NCBI RefSeq assembly: GCF_009830125.1
Contig: NZ_WUPT01000002.1
Location: 620,001 to 684,000, forward strand
Direction: 5' to 3'
DNA: 64,000 nt
Source of the DNA: Kangsaoukella pontilimi
GTDB taxonomy: Bacteria > Pseudomonadota > Alphaproteobacteria > Rhodobacterales > Rhodobacteraceae
This document shows positions 15,788 through 24,391 of this stretch, one piece after another. The first letter of the stretch is position 1; the number at the start of each line of letters is the position of its first letter. Position numbers and translations under genes: made by a program. The notes under the pieces are model-generated. The model made no database searches and was not told the DNA's origin. It saw only the letters and a program-made list of their open reading frames with translations.

Positions 15788-17440
15788 TCAGCCCGTCCAG
15801 CCGGCGCGCCTCAACCCTTCGATAATGACTTCCGTGTCCTCCGGACGCGCATAAGGATATGTCTGCCGGACGTAGGCTTCATCGAATTCGGGCATCAGCT
15901 CGTATATTCGAGACAGAACGCGCTCCGCGGTTTCTAAGTCGCCCGTATGGCCAAGCGTCATCACCACGCGTTGCAGCCCGCGCGCATAGTCGGGCGCAAT
16001 GTTCATGATTTTCCGGGCGGCGACCTCGGCGGCCTCGAGATTGCCGACGAACAACTCGCAGGTTGTGATGTCGCCCAGAACGGCTGCGCGGTTCGTGTAG
16101 TTCGGGTCGAGGTCGAAGATCACGTATAGATGCTCGAGAGCCGCTTCCGGCTCTCCGATCCATTCCAGTGCACAGCCACACGCATGGCGCGCAAGCGTCG
16201 CGGACGGGTTCAGGCGGACAGCCTCCATCGCATGAAATCGTGCCGGTCCGAAGTCGTGCTTTCCGAAGATGAGGGTAAGGGCCCGGTACGCTTGGCTCTC
16301 CCATTCGGTCGGATCGAGAGCGACGGCCTTGGCGCATAGTTCTACGGCACGGTCGATCGCACTTGTCCGGTCTTCGGTCCAACCCTGCATTGCAGCCCTG
16401 AAATGCTGCCGGCCCAGCCTCGTCCAAGCACGCGCATAGTCCGGCTCCAGTCGTGTGGCTTCTTCGAGGAACGGCAACATCGACGCGTTTGCCTCAGGGG
16501 TCCCATAGCCTTCGCCGGCGGTGCGTTCGATTTCTTCGGTCCGCGCAACGAGTTGCCAGGCGTGGATGCTGTCAGGCGGGCGCCGGACGATGCGCTTTGC
16601 TTCTGAGCGCTCGATCTCCGGGACGACCCTCGCCACAACGGCGTGAGAGATCTCCTCCTGAAGGGCGAAGATGTCGGAGATTTCGCCATCGAAGGTGTCC
16701 GACCAGACCAGACGTCCGCTATTGGCCGACGTAAGGCTTGCCGAGACGCGAACTTTTTCCCCGGACCGCCGGATCATGCCGCCGATCACGTAGGCGGCGC
16801 CAACGCTGCCGGCCAGTTCCCGAACGTCGCCATCATGCTCGGTTTTCCATCCCACGGCCTCCGGACCGATAACGGGAAACCATCGCCACAGACCCAGCGA
16901 TGTTCGCAGGTCGACCACAAGTCCGGTAGCGAAAGAGATGTCTTCGGATTCATCCGACGCCGGAGTGAACCCTAGAAGAAGGACCGCCGGGTTCTCGAAG
17001 ATGTCGGGAACGGACAGCGCGTCGCCAGTGGTGGCGGGCTGAGCCTTCTCGAGGCGCAAGGCTTCACCGCGCCGCCAGTCGTCGAATGGCTCCGAGCGGA
17101 TATCCATACCTTCGAGGAACTCGCCGCGTCCCTGCGTTTCCAGCCCAAGCGCGACTGCGTCCATGTCGAGCCGCACGACGGTGGCATCCGCCGTCAGCAG
17201 GTCGCGGCCGGACTCCAGTGATTTGCGGAGATTCGAAAGCTCCTGACGAAGCGATGCCTTTGCCTGCGCCTCGGAGCGGTCCGGCCAAAGCGTGGCCGCC
17301 AGCCTGTCGCGCGCGACACAGCCGTTCGGCGAAAGCGCCAGCATCGCCAGAATGGCCTGGGCGCGCCGTGATCGGATTTCCAGCGTCGTCCCGTCAAGGC
17401 GCGTACCGAAAGGCCCAAAGAGTGTGATCTGGAGGCGCAT
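15788..17440 (-). CDS. SARP/BTAD-type regulator with TolB-like and TPR regions
   Basis: The 550-residue protein starts with an OmpR-like winged helix of the SARP kind (residues ~1-85: TRLDGTTLEIRSRRAQAILA, then AATLWPDRSEAQAKASLRQE). A middle region (~150-270) resembles the TolB-like domain seen in some adenylate cyclases and transcription factors (GAAYVIGGMIRRSGEKVRVS, then a SDTFDGEISDIFALQEEIS segment). The C-terminal ~250 residues are TPR-like repeats (EPDYARAWTRLGRQHF and later units). There is no membrane helix, and no ATPase domain as in large AfsR proteins. I start it at ATG 17440; a TTG at 17467 is the alternative. It is 60 nt downstream of ppk2 on the same strand and may sense or control polyphosphate-linked stress, which is inference. 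Confidence 0.8.
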   Translation of the reverse strand: MRLQITLFGPFGTRLDGTTLEIRSRRAQAILAMLALSPNGCVARDRLAATLWPDRSEAQAKASLRQELSNLRKSLESGRDLLTADATVVRLDMDAVALGLETQGRGEFLEGMDIRSEPFDDWRRGEALRLEKAQPATTGDALSVPDIFENPAVLLLGFTPASDESEDISFATGLVVDLRTSLGLWRWFPVIGPEAVGWKTEHDGDVRELAGSVGAAYVIGGMIRRSGEKVRVSASLTSANSGRLVWSDTFDGEISDIFALQEEISHAVVARVVPEIERSEAKRIVRRPPDSIHAWQLVARTEEIERTAGEGYGTPEANASMLPFLEEATRLEPDYARAWTRLGRQHFRAAMQGWTEDRTSAIDRAVELCAKAVALDPTEWESQAYRALTLIFGKHDFGPARFHAMEAVRLNPSATLARHACGCALEWIGEPEAALEHLYVIFDLDPNYTNRAAVLGDITTCELFVGNLEAAEVAARKIMNIAPDYARGLQRVVMTLGHTGDLETAERVLSRIYELMPEFDEAYVRQTYPYARPEDTEVIIEGLRRAGWTG

Positions 17441-17500
17441 GCCCCACTTTGCGACGTGTGACCACAACGCAGCAAGACATAATCACATGGTTTCCTTGCC

Positions 17501-18385
17501 TTACCCCCTTCGCGTCGCGGGATGCAGGCTGGACGACAGGATGTGGTCGGCCCCGTGGACCACATGGCTGGCGCTGTGGACGATCTGCGGATCGGGCGGC
17601 ATGGCGACTGAGGCGTCCTTGTCGAGGTAGTCGAATGTGGACAGGAAGTGCCTCATGCAGTTCAGCCGTGCACGCTTCTTGTCGTCGGACTTGATGACGG
17701 TCCACGGCGCGTCGGCGGTGTCGGTGTAGAAGAACATCGCTTCCTTTGCCTCGGTGTAGTCGTCCCACTTGTCGAGGCTCGCGCGGTCGATCGGCGACAG
17801 CTTCCAGCGCTTCAGCGGGTCGGTCTCGCGCGACTTGAAGCGCCGGGCCTGTTCGCCCTGCGTGACAGAGAACCAGTATTTGAAGAGATGTATTCCCGAA
17901 CGCGTCAGCATCCGCTCGAGTTCGGGCGTCTCTCGCATGAATTCGAGATACTCGCCCGGTTCGCAGAACCCCATGACCCGCTCGACGCCCGCACGGTTGT
18001 ACCATGAGCGGTCGTAGAGCACGATTTCGCCTGCGGTGGGCAGGTGCTGGATGTAGCGTTGAAAGAACCACTGGCCGCGTTCCTCGTCGGTGGGTTTGTT
18101 CAGCGCCACGACGCGCGCGGTCCGGGGGTTGAGGTGCTCGGTGAAGCGCTTGATCGTGCCGCCCTTGCCCGCCGCGTCACGACCTTCGAACAGCATCACG
18201 ACCTTCTGCCCGGTGTCCTGAAGCCAAAGCTGCACCTTCAGAAGCTCGGCCTGAAGAGCGGCCTTCTCGGCTTCGTACTCCGACCGACCCATCTTTTGGG
18301 GATAGGGGTACTCTCCTGCCTCGAAGGCAAGAATGGCGCTGGCGCGGGCGTCTTCTGACTGGGTCGCAGTGTTGGTATCGGGCAT
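17501..18385 (-). CDS. ppk2: Polyphosphate kinase 2
   Basis: The 294-residue protein is a PPK2-family kinase that uses polyphosphate to phosphorylate nucleotides, or runs in reverse. Walker A is GRDAAGKGGT at residues 68-77, followed by the Walker B-type IVLYDRSWYNRAGVERVMGF with Asp125 and the lid arginine region FSVTQGEQARRFKSR. The single-domain length fits class I PPK2 (NDP kinase-like). GGGAGAGG lies before the ATG at 18385; the open frame to 18700 is a shadow of the neighbouring GNAT gene. Polyphosphate is mostly a stress reserve. The regulator gene directly downstream may be cotranscribed. Confidence 0.93.
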   Translation of the reverse strand: MPDTNTATQSEDARASAILAFEAGEYPYPQKMGRSEYEAEKAALQAELLKVQLWLQDTGQKVVMLFEGRDAAGKGGTIKRFTEHLNPRTARVVALNKPTDEERGQWFFQRYIQHLPTAGEIVLYDRSWYNRAGVERVMGFCEPGEYLEFMRETPELERMLTRSGIHLFKYWFSVTQGEQARRFKSRETDPLKRWKLSPIDRASLDKWDDYTEAKEAMFFYTDTADAPWTVIKSDDKKRARLNCMRHFLSTFDYLDKDASVAMPPDPQIVHSASHVVHGADHILSSSLHPATRRG

Positions 18386-18527
18386 ATTGGCCTCTCCCTG
18401 TTCGTGGTGCGAAGCATCGCAAATCGGGAGGGGTCGCGCCCTGATATGGGTCAAACCGCCGAGCGGCTTTTCGTCAGAGGGCACGCTCCATGAAGATGAT
18501 CTTGCCTTCGTACTCGGGCGGAAGCTC

Positions 18528-18971
18528 TTATGTTGGTGCGCAGCGGCTGAAGCCCATCCTGGCATAAAGAGCCTGAGCCGCTTCCAGTTTGTAGTAGGTG
18601 CTGAGAACGATCCGGTCGTTTCCAAGCGCGCGGGCGCGGTTGAGCAGCCCCTCGACGATGCCGCGACCCAGCGACAGGCCCCGTGCTTCGGGCCGGACAT
18701 ACATGCGCTTTACCTCGACCTTTCCGCCACCGTGATCGAAAGACGCGCCGCACCCCATGGGCGCGCCGTCCACGCGGGCAAGTAGGAAGGCGCCACTGGG
18801 CGGACGGCAGATGCCCGGCAGCGATGCCAGTTCCGCTTCCAACCCTGCGAATCCCGATGCCTCATGAGCGTGCGGGTCCACACTTTGCGCGAAGCCGAAG
18901 AATTCACGGACCAGCCCGCGCACGGCCTCGAAATCGTCTTCGGTCTCGATTTGGCCGATGGTGATATCCAT
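18528..18971 (-). CDS. GNAT family N-acetyltransferase
   Basis: The 147-residue protein is a single GNAT domain. The acetyl-CoA pyrophosphate loop is in VRPEARGLSLGRGIVEGLL (residues ~92-110), preceded by strand VEVKRMYV and followed by the C-terminal YYKLEAAQALYARMGFSRC. The substrate is unknown. AGGACCTC precedes the ATG at 18971; the frame to 19043 is longer but lacks a site. It lies between the Do-protease gene and ppk2, all on the minus strand, with a terminator separating it from the protease. Confidence 0.88.
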   Translation of the reverse strand: MDITIGQIETEDDFEAVRGLVREFFGFAQSVDPHAHEASGFAGLEAELASLPGICRPPSGAFLLARVDGAPMGCGASFDHGGGKVEVKRMYVRPEARGLSLGRGIVEGLLNRARALGNDRIVLSTYYKLEAAQALYARMGFSRCAPT

Positions 18972-19051
18972 GAGGTCCTGCCTTTGTGTGCTGCCTGCCA
19001 GGAGGCAGGCATTGAGGATTGCTGAAGGGTCGAGACAGGACAATCAAGATC

Positions 19052-19080
19052 AAAAAAGGGCGCCCCGAACCGGGACGCCC
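19052..19080 (-). terminator. Rho-independent terminator of the Do-protease gene
   Basis: The stem GGGCGCCCCG/CGGGACGCCC (19058-19080, one internal mismatch, loop AAC) is followed on the minus strand by a run of six T (A-run 19052-19057). It lies 24 nt past the protease stop. Confidence 0.88.
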
Positions 19081-19103
19081 CTCTTTGTTGAGTTTCGATC
19101 GGC

Positions 19104-20570
19104 TTATTCTTCGTCGAGCGACAGCGCGACGAAGCGCGGATTGCCTTCGCGTCGGACGAGGAGCAGGAGCGACTTGCGCCCTGCGTCGCGGGCAGCTTCG
19201 ACCTGATCCTCAAGGTCGCTGATCGAGGCCACACGTTCCTGGCCGGCTTCGGTGATGATGTCGCCGGCGCGGAGACCCTTTTCAAAGGCCTCGCTGTCTT
19301 CGGTCACATTCGCGACGACCAGACCTTCGGCATCTTCCGCCAGCCCAAGCTGCTCGCGCAGTTCGTCGGTCATGTCCGAGACCGTCAGGCCGAGAAACTC
19401 GGTCGTGGTCGGCTCTTCGCGGTTGATCGAGGCGGGAACGGCGCGTTCGGCTTCCTCGCGGCGGCCGAGCGTGATGCGGAGCGTCTCGGTTTCGCCATTG
19501 CGGAACACCAGAACGCGGACTTCCTTACCGATTTCGGTATTGCCGACCCGACGGACCAGCTCGCGGGTGTCCTGAACGTCATGCCCGTCGAAGGACAGGA
19601 TGACGTCGCCCGCTTCCATGCCGGCATCCATGGCGGGGCCTTCCGGCACGTCCGTGACAAGGGCGCCCCGCGCTTCGGCCAGGCCGAGCCCGTCGGCCAA
19701 ATCGTCCGTGACATCCTGAATGCGTACGCCCAGCCAGCCGCGGCGTGTCTCGCCGTAATCGCGAAGCTGCGCGATGACGTTCTCGGCCACACGGCTCGAC
19801 ATGGCGAAGCCGATGCCGATCGAGCCTCCATTGGGTGACAGGATCGCGGTGTTCACGCCGATGACCTCGCCATCCATGTTGAAGAGCGGACCGCCCGAGT
19901 TGCCCCGGTTGATCGCCGCGTCGGTCTGGATGAAGTCGTCATAGCTGCCCTGCAGGGCGCGGCCACGGGCCGACACGATACCGGCAGAGACCGAGAAGCC
20001 CTGACCAAGCGGGTTGCCCATGGCCATGACCCAGTCGCCCACGCGCGATTCCTCGCTGTCGCCCCAGTTGACGAAGGCCAGCGGCTCGTCGCTTTCGACT
20101 TTCAGAAGGGCAAGGTCGGTGTTGGGGTCGGTGCCGACGATTTCGGCTTCAAGCTCGAAACCTTCGAAGAACTCGATCAGAACTTCGTCAGCGCCTTCGA
20201 TCACGTGATTGTTCGTGACGATGTAGCCGTCTTCCGAGATTACGAAGCCCGAACCAAGGGCCTGACCGCGCCGCGGCCCGCGCTGGCCGGGACCGTTGCG
20301 GTCCATGAAGTCGCGGAAGAACTCTTCGAAGGGAGAGCCTTCGGGAACGATGGGGCCGGGTTCTGCCGTCGTGGCGACGGTCGTCGATGTCGTTATGTTG
20401 ACGACGGCCGGGCTGACCTGCTCGGCAAGGTCGGCAAAGGTGTTGGGACGGGATTGCGCCGCCGCGCTCAGTGTCTGAGCCAGGATCAACGCGGTTGCGA
20501 GGACCGTCAGCCAAAAGGCTCTGGCGGCGATGTCGGTCCGGCGTATCGCGCGAACTGCTACTTTCACCAT
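19104..20570 (-). CDS. degP: Periplasmic Do/DegP-type serine protease with two PDZ domains
   Basis: The 488-residue protein begins with a basic, hydrophobic signal peptide (cleavage probably after SAAA, residue ~38). The trypsin-like domain has His122 (TNNHVIEG), Asp152 (NTDLALL) and Ser225 (GNSGGPLF). PDZ1 lies at about 278-365 and PDZ2 at about 395-480, ending VRREGNPRFVALSL. Do-family proteases degrade or refold misfolded envelope proteins. GGAGGAAACT immediately before ATG 20570 settles the start. It is divergent from priA across a 363-nt region that can fold into alternative hairpins. The call to the family is firm; whether DegP or DegQ by function cannot be told. Confidence 0.93.
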   Translation of the reverse strand: MVKVAVRAIRRTDIAARAFWLTVLATALILAQTLSAAAQSRPNTFADLAEQVSPAVVNITTSTTVATTAEPGPIVPEGSPFEEFFRDFMDRNGPGQRGPRRGQALGSGFVISEDGYIVTNNHVIEGADEVLIEFFEGFELEAEIVGTDPNTDLALLKVESDEPLAFVNWGDSEESRVGDWVMAMGNPLGQGFSVSAGIVSARGRALQGSYDDFIQTDAAINRGNSGGPLFNMDGEVIGVNTAILSPNGGSIGIGFAMSSRVAENVIAQLRDYGETRRGWLGVRIQDVTDDLADGLGLAEARGALVTDVPEGPAMDAGMEAGDVILSFDGHDVQDTRELVRRVGNTEIGKEVRVLVFRNGETETLRITLGRREEAERAVPASINREEPTTTEFLGLTVSDMTDELREQLGLAEDAEGLVVANVTEDSEAFEKGLRAGDIITEAGQERVASISDLEDQVEAARDAGRKSLLLLVRREGNPRFVALSLDEE

Positions 20571-20933
20571 AGTTTCCTCCAGTGGTCTTGTCTCCGGCAG
20601 GGTGGGGACCGGGACTCATGATGTCTTCATTTTTAAGATAGGCGCTCTTCGCTGCAAGCCAACGCCCCCTCTCGGTCCATCACCTGCGCGTGAAGCGACG
20701 CGGGGTTAGCCTACCCGCGCCGGGGAGGGTGTTGCGCGGAGGAACCGAGGTGCGCACGGTCCTCGTCCGATCATTGGGATTGCGAGCGAAGCGCGGGGTG
20801 GTCCGACGCTGGCCCTGGCGAAGCCGGGCGGTTTCGTGGCAAGGATGGACCACCCACGGCTCGGTGGGTGAGACCCGTTCCACAGTCAGGTTGCCATGCT
20901 GCTCCCCGCTGCCAACAGCATACCACAAGCCCG
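20571..20933. other. Divergent intergenic region with mutually exclusive hairpins
   Basis: This 363-nt region lies between the Do-protease gene (minus) and priA (plus). Its open frames are arginine-rich and unsupported. Near the protease an AT-rich patch (about 20622-20642) fits a promoter. At 20796-20804 GGGTGGTCC pairs with GGACCACCC at 20847-20855, enclosing a hairpin of 7 bp with one bulged T (20812-20829). The downstream arm overlaps CACCCAC (20851-20857), which can instead pair with GTGGGTG (20864-20870). The two outer folds exclude each other. No known RNA family is recognised. Confidence 0.5.
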
Positions 20934-23126
20934 ATGATGCTTGAGCATTTCGACGAAGGCGCGTTGGTCTCGGTGCTGACCGCGCAGCCGCTGGACCGGC
21001 GCCTCGACTACAAGGCGCCCGAGGGCGGCTGCCTGACCGGAGCCTTCGTCGAGGTGCCGCTGGGACCACGCAAGGTGCTCGGCGTCGTCTGGGGGCCGGG
21101 CGAGGGTGGCTACGACCTGTCGCGGGTGCGCTCTGTGATCCGGGTTCTCGATGCCGTGCCGATGCGGGACGAAATGCGGCAGTTTCTTGAGCGCGCGGGC
21201 GACTACACGCTGACGCCGATGTCTGCGATGCTGCGGCTGGCCACGCGCTCGCCGGGTCTGGGCGATCCGCCGTCCATGCGGTCAGTCTATCGGCGCGGGC
21301 AGGGCGAGCCTGACCGTTGGACCGACGCGCGCCGCCGCGTGGTCGAGGTGCTGGACAGCTACGGAGGCCTGTCCTTCACGCTTGGCGAGCTGGCCGAGAT
21401 GGCGGGGGTCTCGACCTCGGTCGTGAAAGGGCTGGTGAAGCAGGGCGTCGTGCGCGAAGAGGAAAGCCCCCGCGACACGCCCTATCCCCGTCTGGACCCC
21501 GGCGCGCCGAGACGCGACCTGACGCCCGAGCAGGCTGCGGCGTCTGACGCGCTACGCGAGGGGATCGAAAGCGGGGAATACGGCACGACGCTGCTGAAAG
21601 GCGTGACCGGGTCCGGCAAGACCGAGGTCTATCTGGAGGCTGTGGCGGCCTGTCTTGCGTCGGGCCGTCAGGCGCTGGTGCTGCTGCCCGAAATCGCGCT
21701 GACGGCGGAATTCCTGTCCCGCGTCGAAGCGCGCTTCGGCGCGCGCCCCGCCGAATGGCATTCCGGTGTCACAATGACCGAGCGCCGCCGGGCCTGGCGC
21801 ATGGTGGGCGAGGGTGGCGCGCAGCTTGTCGTGGGCGCGCGTTCGGCGCTGTTCCTGCCCTTTCGCGAGCTTGGGTTGATCGTCGTCGATGAAGAGCACG
21901 ACACCTCCTACAAGCAGGAGGACGGTGTCCTTTACAACGCAAGGGACATGGCAGTCCTGCGCGCGTCGATCACCGGGGCGCAGGTCGTGCTGGCCTCGGC
22001 CACTCCGTCGCTTGAAAGCTGGGCCAATGCCGAGGCGGGCAAGTACCGCCGCCTGACGCTGAGCGCGCGCTTCGGCGCGGCCGTGATGCCGGAACTGGCC
22101 TCGATCGACATGCGTGCCGAAGAGTTGCCGTCCAACCGCTGGATCTCGGACGCGCTTGCAGGCGCCGTGCGCGAGGCGGTTGGGGCGGGTGAGCAGGCGC
22201 TCCTGTTCCTGAACCGGCGCGGCTATGCGCCGATCACGCTCTGCCGGGCCTGCGGGCATCAGATCGGCTGCGAACATTGCGACGCCCGCATGGTCGAGCA
22301 CCGGTTCCTCAAGCGGCTGGTTTGCCACCAATGTGGCGAGTCCCGCCCCGTGCCGACCGAATGCCCCGCCTGCGGGGCCGAGGACCGGCTGGCCCCGGTC
22401 GGCCCCGGCGTCGAGCGCATGGCCGAGGAGGTGGCCGAGCTTTTCCCCGACGCGCGCGTTGCGGTGCTGTCCTCGGACCTTTTCGGATCGGCCCGCGCGC
22501 TCAAGGCCGAGATCGAGGGCATCGCCGCCGGTGCGGCCGACATCATCATCGGTACGCAGATCGTGGCCAAGGGGCACAACTTCCCGCTGCTGACGCTTGT
22601 GGGCGTGATTGACGCCGATCTCGGGCTGCAGGGCTCGGACCTGCGCGCCGCCGAGCGGACATTCCAGCTGATGCGGCAGGTTTCTGGCCGGGCGGGCCGC
22701 GCCGAGCGTCCGGGCCGGGCGTTGTTGCAGACCTATCAGCCGGAACACCCGGTAATCCGCGCGATCCTGTCCGGCGACGAAGAGGATTTCTGGCGCGCCG
22801 AGGCCGAGGAACGCCGCCGGGCCGGTGTGCCGCCCTTCGGCCGGATGGCGGGGATCGTCTTGTCCTCGCCCGACGTGCAGGAGGTCTTCGATCTGGGCAA
22901 GGCGCTGGCTGACAGGTGCGAGCCGCTCCGCCGGATCGGCGCTCAGGTCTATGGCCCCGCGCCCGCGCCCATCGCCCGGATCAGGGGGCGACACCGTGTC
23001 CGTCTTCTGGTTAAGGCCGAGAAGGGGGCGCCACTGCAACCGGCGCTTGCCGCATGGGTCGGGCAGTTCAAGCTTTCGGCCAATCTCCGCCTGTCCATCG
23101 ACGTCGATCCTCAGAGTTTTTACTGA
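20934..23126 (+). CDS. priA: Primosomal helicase PriA
   Basis: The 730-residue protein restarts stalled replication forks by loading the replicative helicase. The N-terminal DNA-binding part (ALVSVLTAQPLDRRLDYKAP onward) precedes a DEAH-type helicase core with Walker A GVTGSGKT at 223-230 and VVDEEHDTSYKQ near 315. Zinc-binding cysteine pairs (CRACG, CEHCD, CHQCG, CPACG) interrupt the core, followed by motif VI in QVSGRAGRAERPG. I take the ATG at 20934 (MMLEHFDEG); upstream codons to 20868 look non-coding. No clear ribosome-binding site is visible. It is divergent from the Do-protease gene. Confidence 0.96.
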   Translation: MMLEHFDEGALVSVLTAQPLDRRLDYKAPEGGCLTGAFVEVPLGPRKVLGVVWGPGEGGYDLSRVRSVIRVLDAVPMRDEMRQFLERAGDYTLTPMSAMLRLATRSPGLGDPPSMRSVYRRGQGEPDRWTDARRRVVEVLDSYGGLSFTLGELAEMAGVSTSVVKGLVKQGVVREEESPRDTPYPRLDPGAPRRDLTPEQAAASDALREGIESGEYGTTLLKGVTGSGKTEVYLEAVAACLASGRQALVLLPEIALTAEFLSRVEARFGARPAEWHSGVTMTERRRAWRMVGEGGAQLVVGARSALFLPFRELGLIVVDEEHDTSYKQEDGVLYNARDMAVLRASITGAQVVLASATPSLESWANAEAGKYRRLTLSARFGAAVMPELASIDMRAEELPSNRWISDALAGAVREAVGAGEQALLFLNRRGYAPITLCRACGHQIGCEHCDARMVEHRFLKRLVCHQCGESRPVPTECPACGAEDRLAPVGPGVERMAEEVAELFPDARVAVLSSDLFGSARALKAEIEGIAAGAADIIIGTQIVAKGHNFPLLTLVGVIDADLGLQGSDLRAAERTFQLMRQVSGRAGRAERPGRALLQTYQPEHPVIRAILSGDEEDFWRAEAEERRRAGVPPFGRMAGIVLSSPDVQEVFDLGKALADRCEPLRRIGAQVYGPAPAPIARIRGRHRVRLLVKAEKGAPLQPALAAWVGQFKLSANLRLSIDVDPQSFY

Positions 23127-23226
23127 CCGGTCTCGCCGGGAGTTCGCGGGTCGCTCAAATGTGATGCGCGGCGAAACGATACCGCGCTAGACTGGCAGGG
23201 CGATCTTTCGAGGGGGACGCCCCCGT

Positions 23227-23805
23227 ATGCGACATCTGCTGACCCGACTTTTGGCCTGTCTGGCGCTTTCGGCGGCCCCGCTGGTAGCGGGAGCGGCGCC
23301 GCATGCCTATGCCCTAGAGACCGACACCTCGGTCGTGGGCTTCGCATGGACACTCGGCCCCGATACGGTGAAGGGCACGATGCCTGTCAAGCGCGCCGAC
23401 ATGGTCATCGACTTCGACAGCGCCGCGAATACCCATGTCGCCGTCGCGCTTGATGTGACGGGCGCGGTGGCTGGCTTTCCCTTTGCCACTCAGGGCATGA
23501 AAAGCCGGAAGGTGCTCTGGGCGGATCGTTTTCCAGAGATCACCTTCGAAAGCACGGCCATCCGCCCTGACGATGACGGGGCCGAGGTGGACGGGCTGTT
23601 GACGGTCCGTGGCATCACGAGGCCGGTGACGTTCCGCGCACAGCTCTACCGGCAGAAGGGAACCCAGCCGGGCGACCGCCGACGTCTTGCCATCGTCGTC
23701 ACCGGCAGCCTCTCGCGCGCGGCCTTCGGGGCGGATGGCTGGTCCGGCATGGCCGGCGATCGGGTCGACCTGACCATCCTCGCCCGCATACGGCGAGAGG
23801 AGTGA
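23227..23805 (+). CDS. YceI-family periplasmic lipocalin-like protein
   Basis: The 192-residue protein has a signal peptide (MRHLLTRLLACLALSAAPLV, cleavage near GAAP) and one YceI domain: TDTSVVGFAWTLG, then a GMKSRKVLWADRFPEITFES core and GLLTVRGITRPVTF. YceI proteins form a lipocalin-like barrel that binds isoprenoids such as quinones. GAGGGGGA precedes the ATG at 23227. The cytochrome b561 gene starts 4 nt after its stop; this pairing is common, and a role in periplasmic electron or quinone handling is a reasonable inference. Confidence 0.9.
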   Translation: MRHLLTRLLACLALSAAPLVAGAAPHAYALETDTSVVGFAWTLGPDTVKGTMPVKRADMVIDFDSAANTHVAVALDVTGAVAGFPFATQGMKSRKVLWADRFPEITFESTAIRPDDDGAEVDGLLTVRGITRPVTFRAQLYRQKGTQPGDRRRLAIVVTGSLSRAAFGADGWSGMAGDRVDLTILARIRREE

Positions 23806-23809
23806 TCCG

Positions 23810-24349
23810 ATGGCGTTGAAGAACGGACCTGAGAGTTTCGGCATCGCAACCCGGTCATTGCACTGGCTGACGGTGCTGGCGGTTGTCGCGGCAGGGGGGC
23901 TGGGACTGTGGATCGAGGAGATGGAGGTCTCGCTTGCCACGCTTCAGTATTTCGGCTGGCACAAGACCGCCGGGATCACCGTGCTGGGGCTGACGGTGCT
24001 GCGCATAGTCTGGCATCGGCTATCGCCTGTGCCCCCGGTCCTGCCAGCCCCGCCGATGGCCGAGCGTCTGGCCAAGGCTGTGCATCTGTCGCTTTACGCC
24101 TGCCTTCTAGCGATGCCTCTGACCGGTTGGATCGGCAGTTCGGCCACCGGTCTCGACACGGTCGTCTTCGGCGGCATCACGCTTCCCGCCATCGCACCGG
24201 TGTCGGAGGCGATCGAGGAAACCGCCTTCGAGATTCACGAGACTCTGGCGGCGCTTCTCTGGGTGTTGATTGCGCTTCATGTGGCCGGCGCGCTGAACCG
24301 GGCATTTCTTCACCGCGATGCCACGCTGAGGCGAATGCTTCGCGGTTGA
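23810..24349 (+). CDS. Cytochrome b561 family diheme membrane protein
   Basis: The 179-residue protein has four transmembrane helices with conserved histidines placed as in prokaryotic b561: His18 in RSLHWL, His51 in GWHKTAG, and His143 and His157 in IHETLAALLWVLIALHVAG; His92 (AVHLSLY) is a further candidate. Two b hemes would carry electrons between the quinone pool and a periplasmic or membrane partner. It is tightly linked to the YceI gene (stop TGA at 23803-23805, ATG at 23810, with GAGAGGAG upstream). The partner is unknown; YceI is the obvious candidate. Confidence 0.88.
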   Translation: MALKNGPESFGIATRSLHWLTVLAVVAAGGLGLWIEEMEVSLATLQYFGWHKTAGITVLGLTVLRIVWHRLSPVPPVLPAPPMAERLAKAVHLSLYACLLAMPLTGWIGSSATGLDTVVFGGITLPAIAPVSEAIEETAFEIHETLAALLWVLIALHVAGALNRAFLHRDATLRRMLRG

Positions 24350-24391
24350 TCGGGCTTCCAAGGGAAGCGGAAAGGGCGTAGGCCCTCTACC

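Noticed and set aside
20690-20944. 84-residue plus-strand frame before priA as a gene
   Set aside because: It has an Arg-rich shadow composition, overlaps the priA start and shows no ribosome-binding site; the region is better read as structured non-coding DNA.
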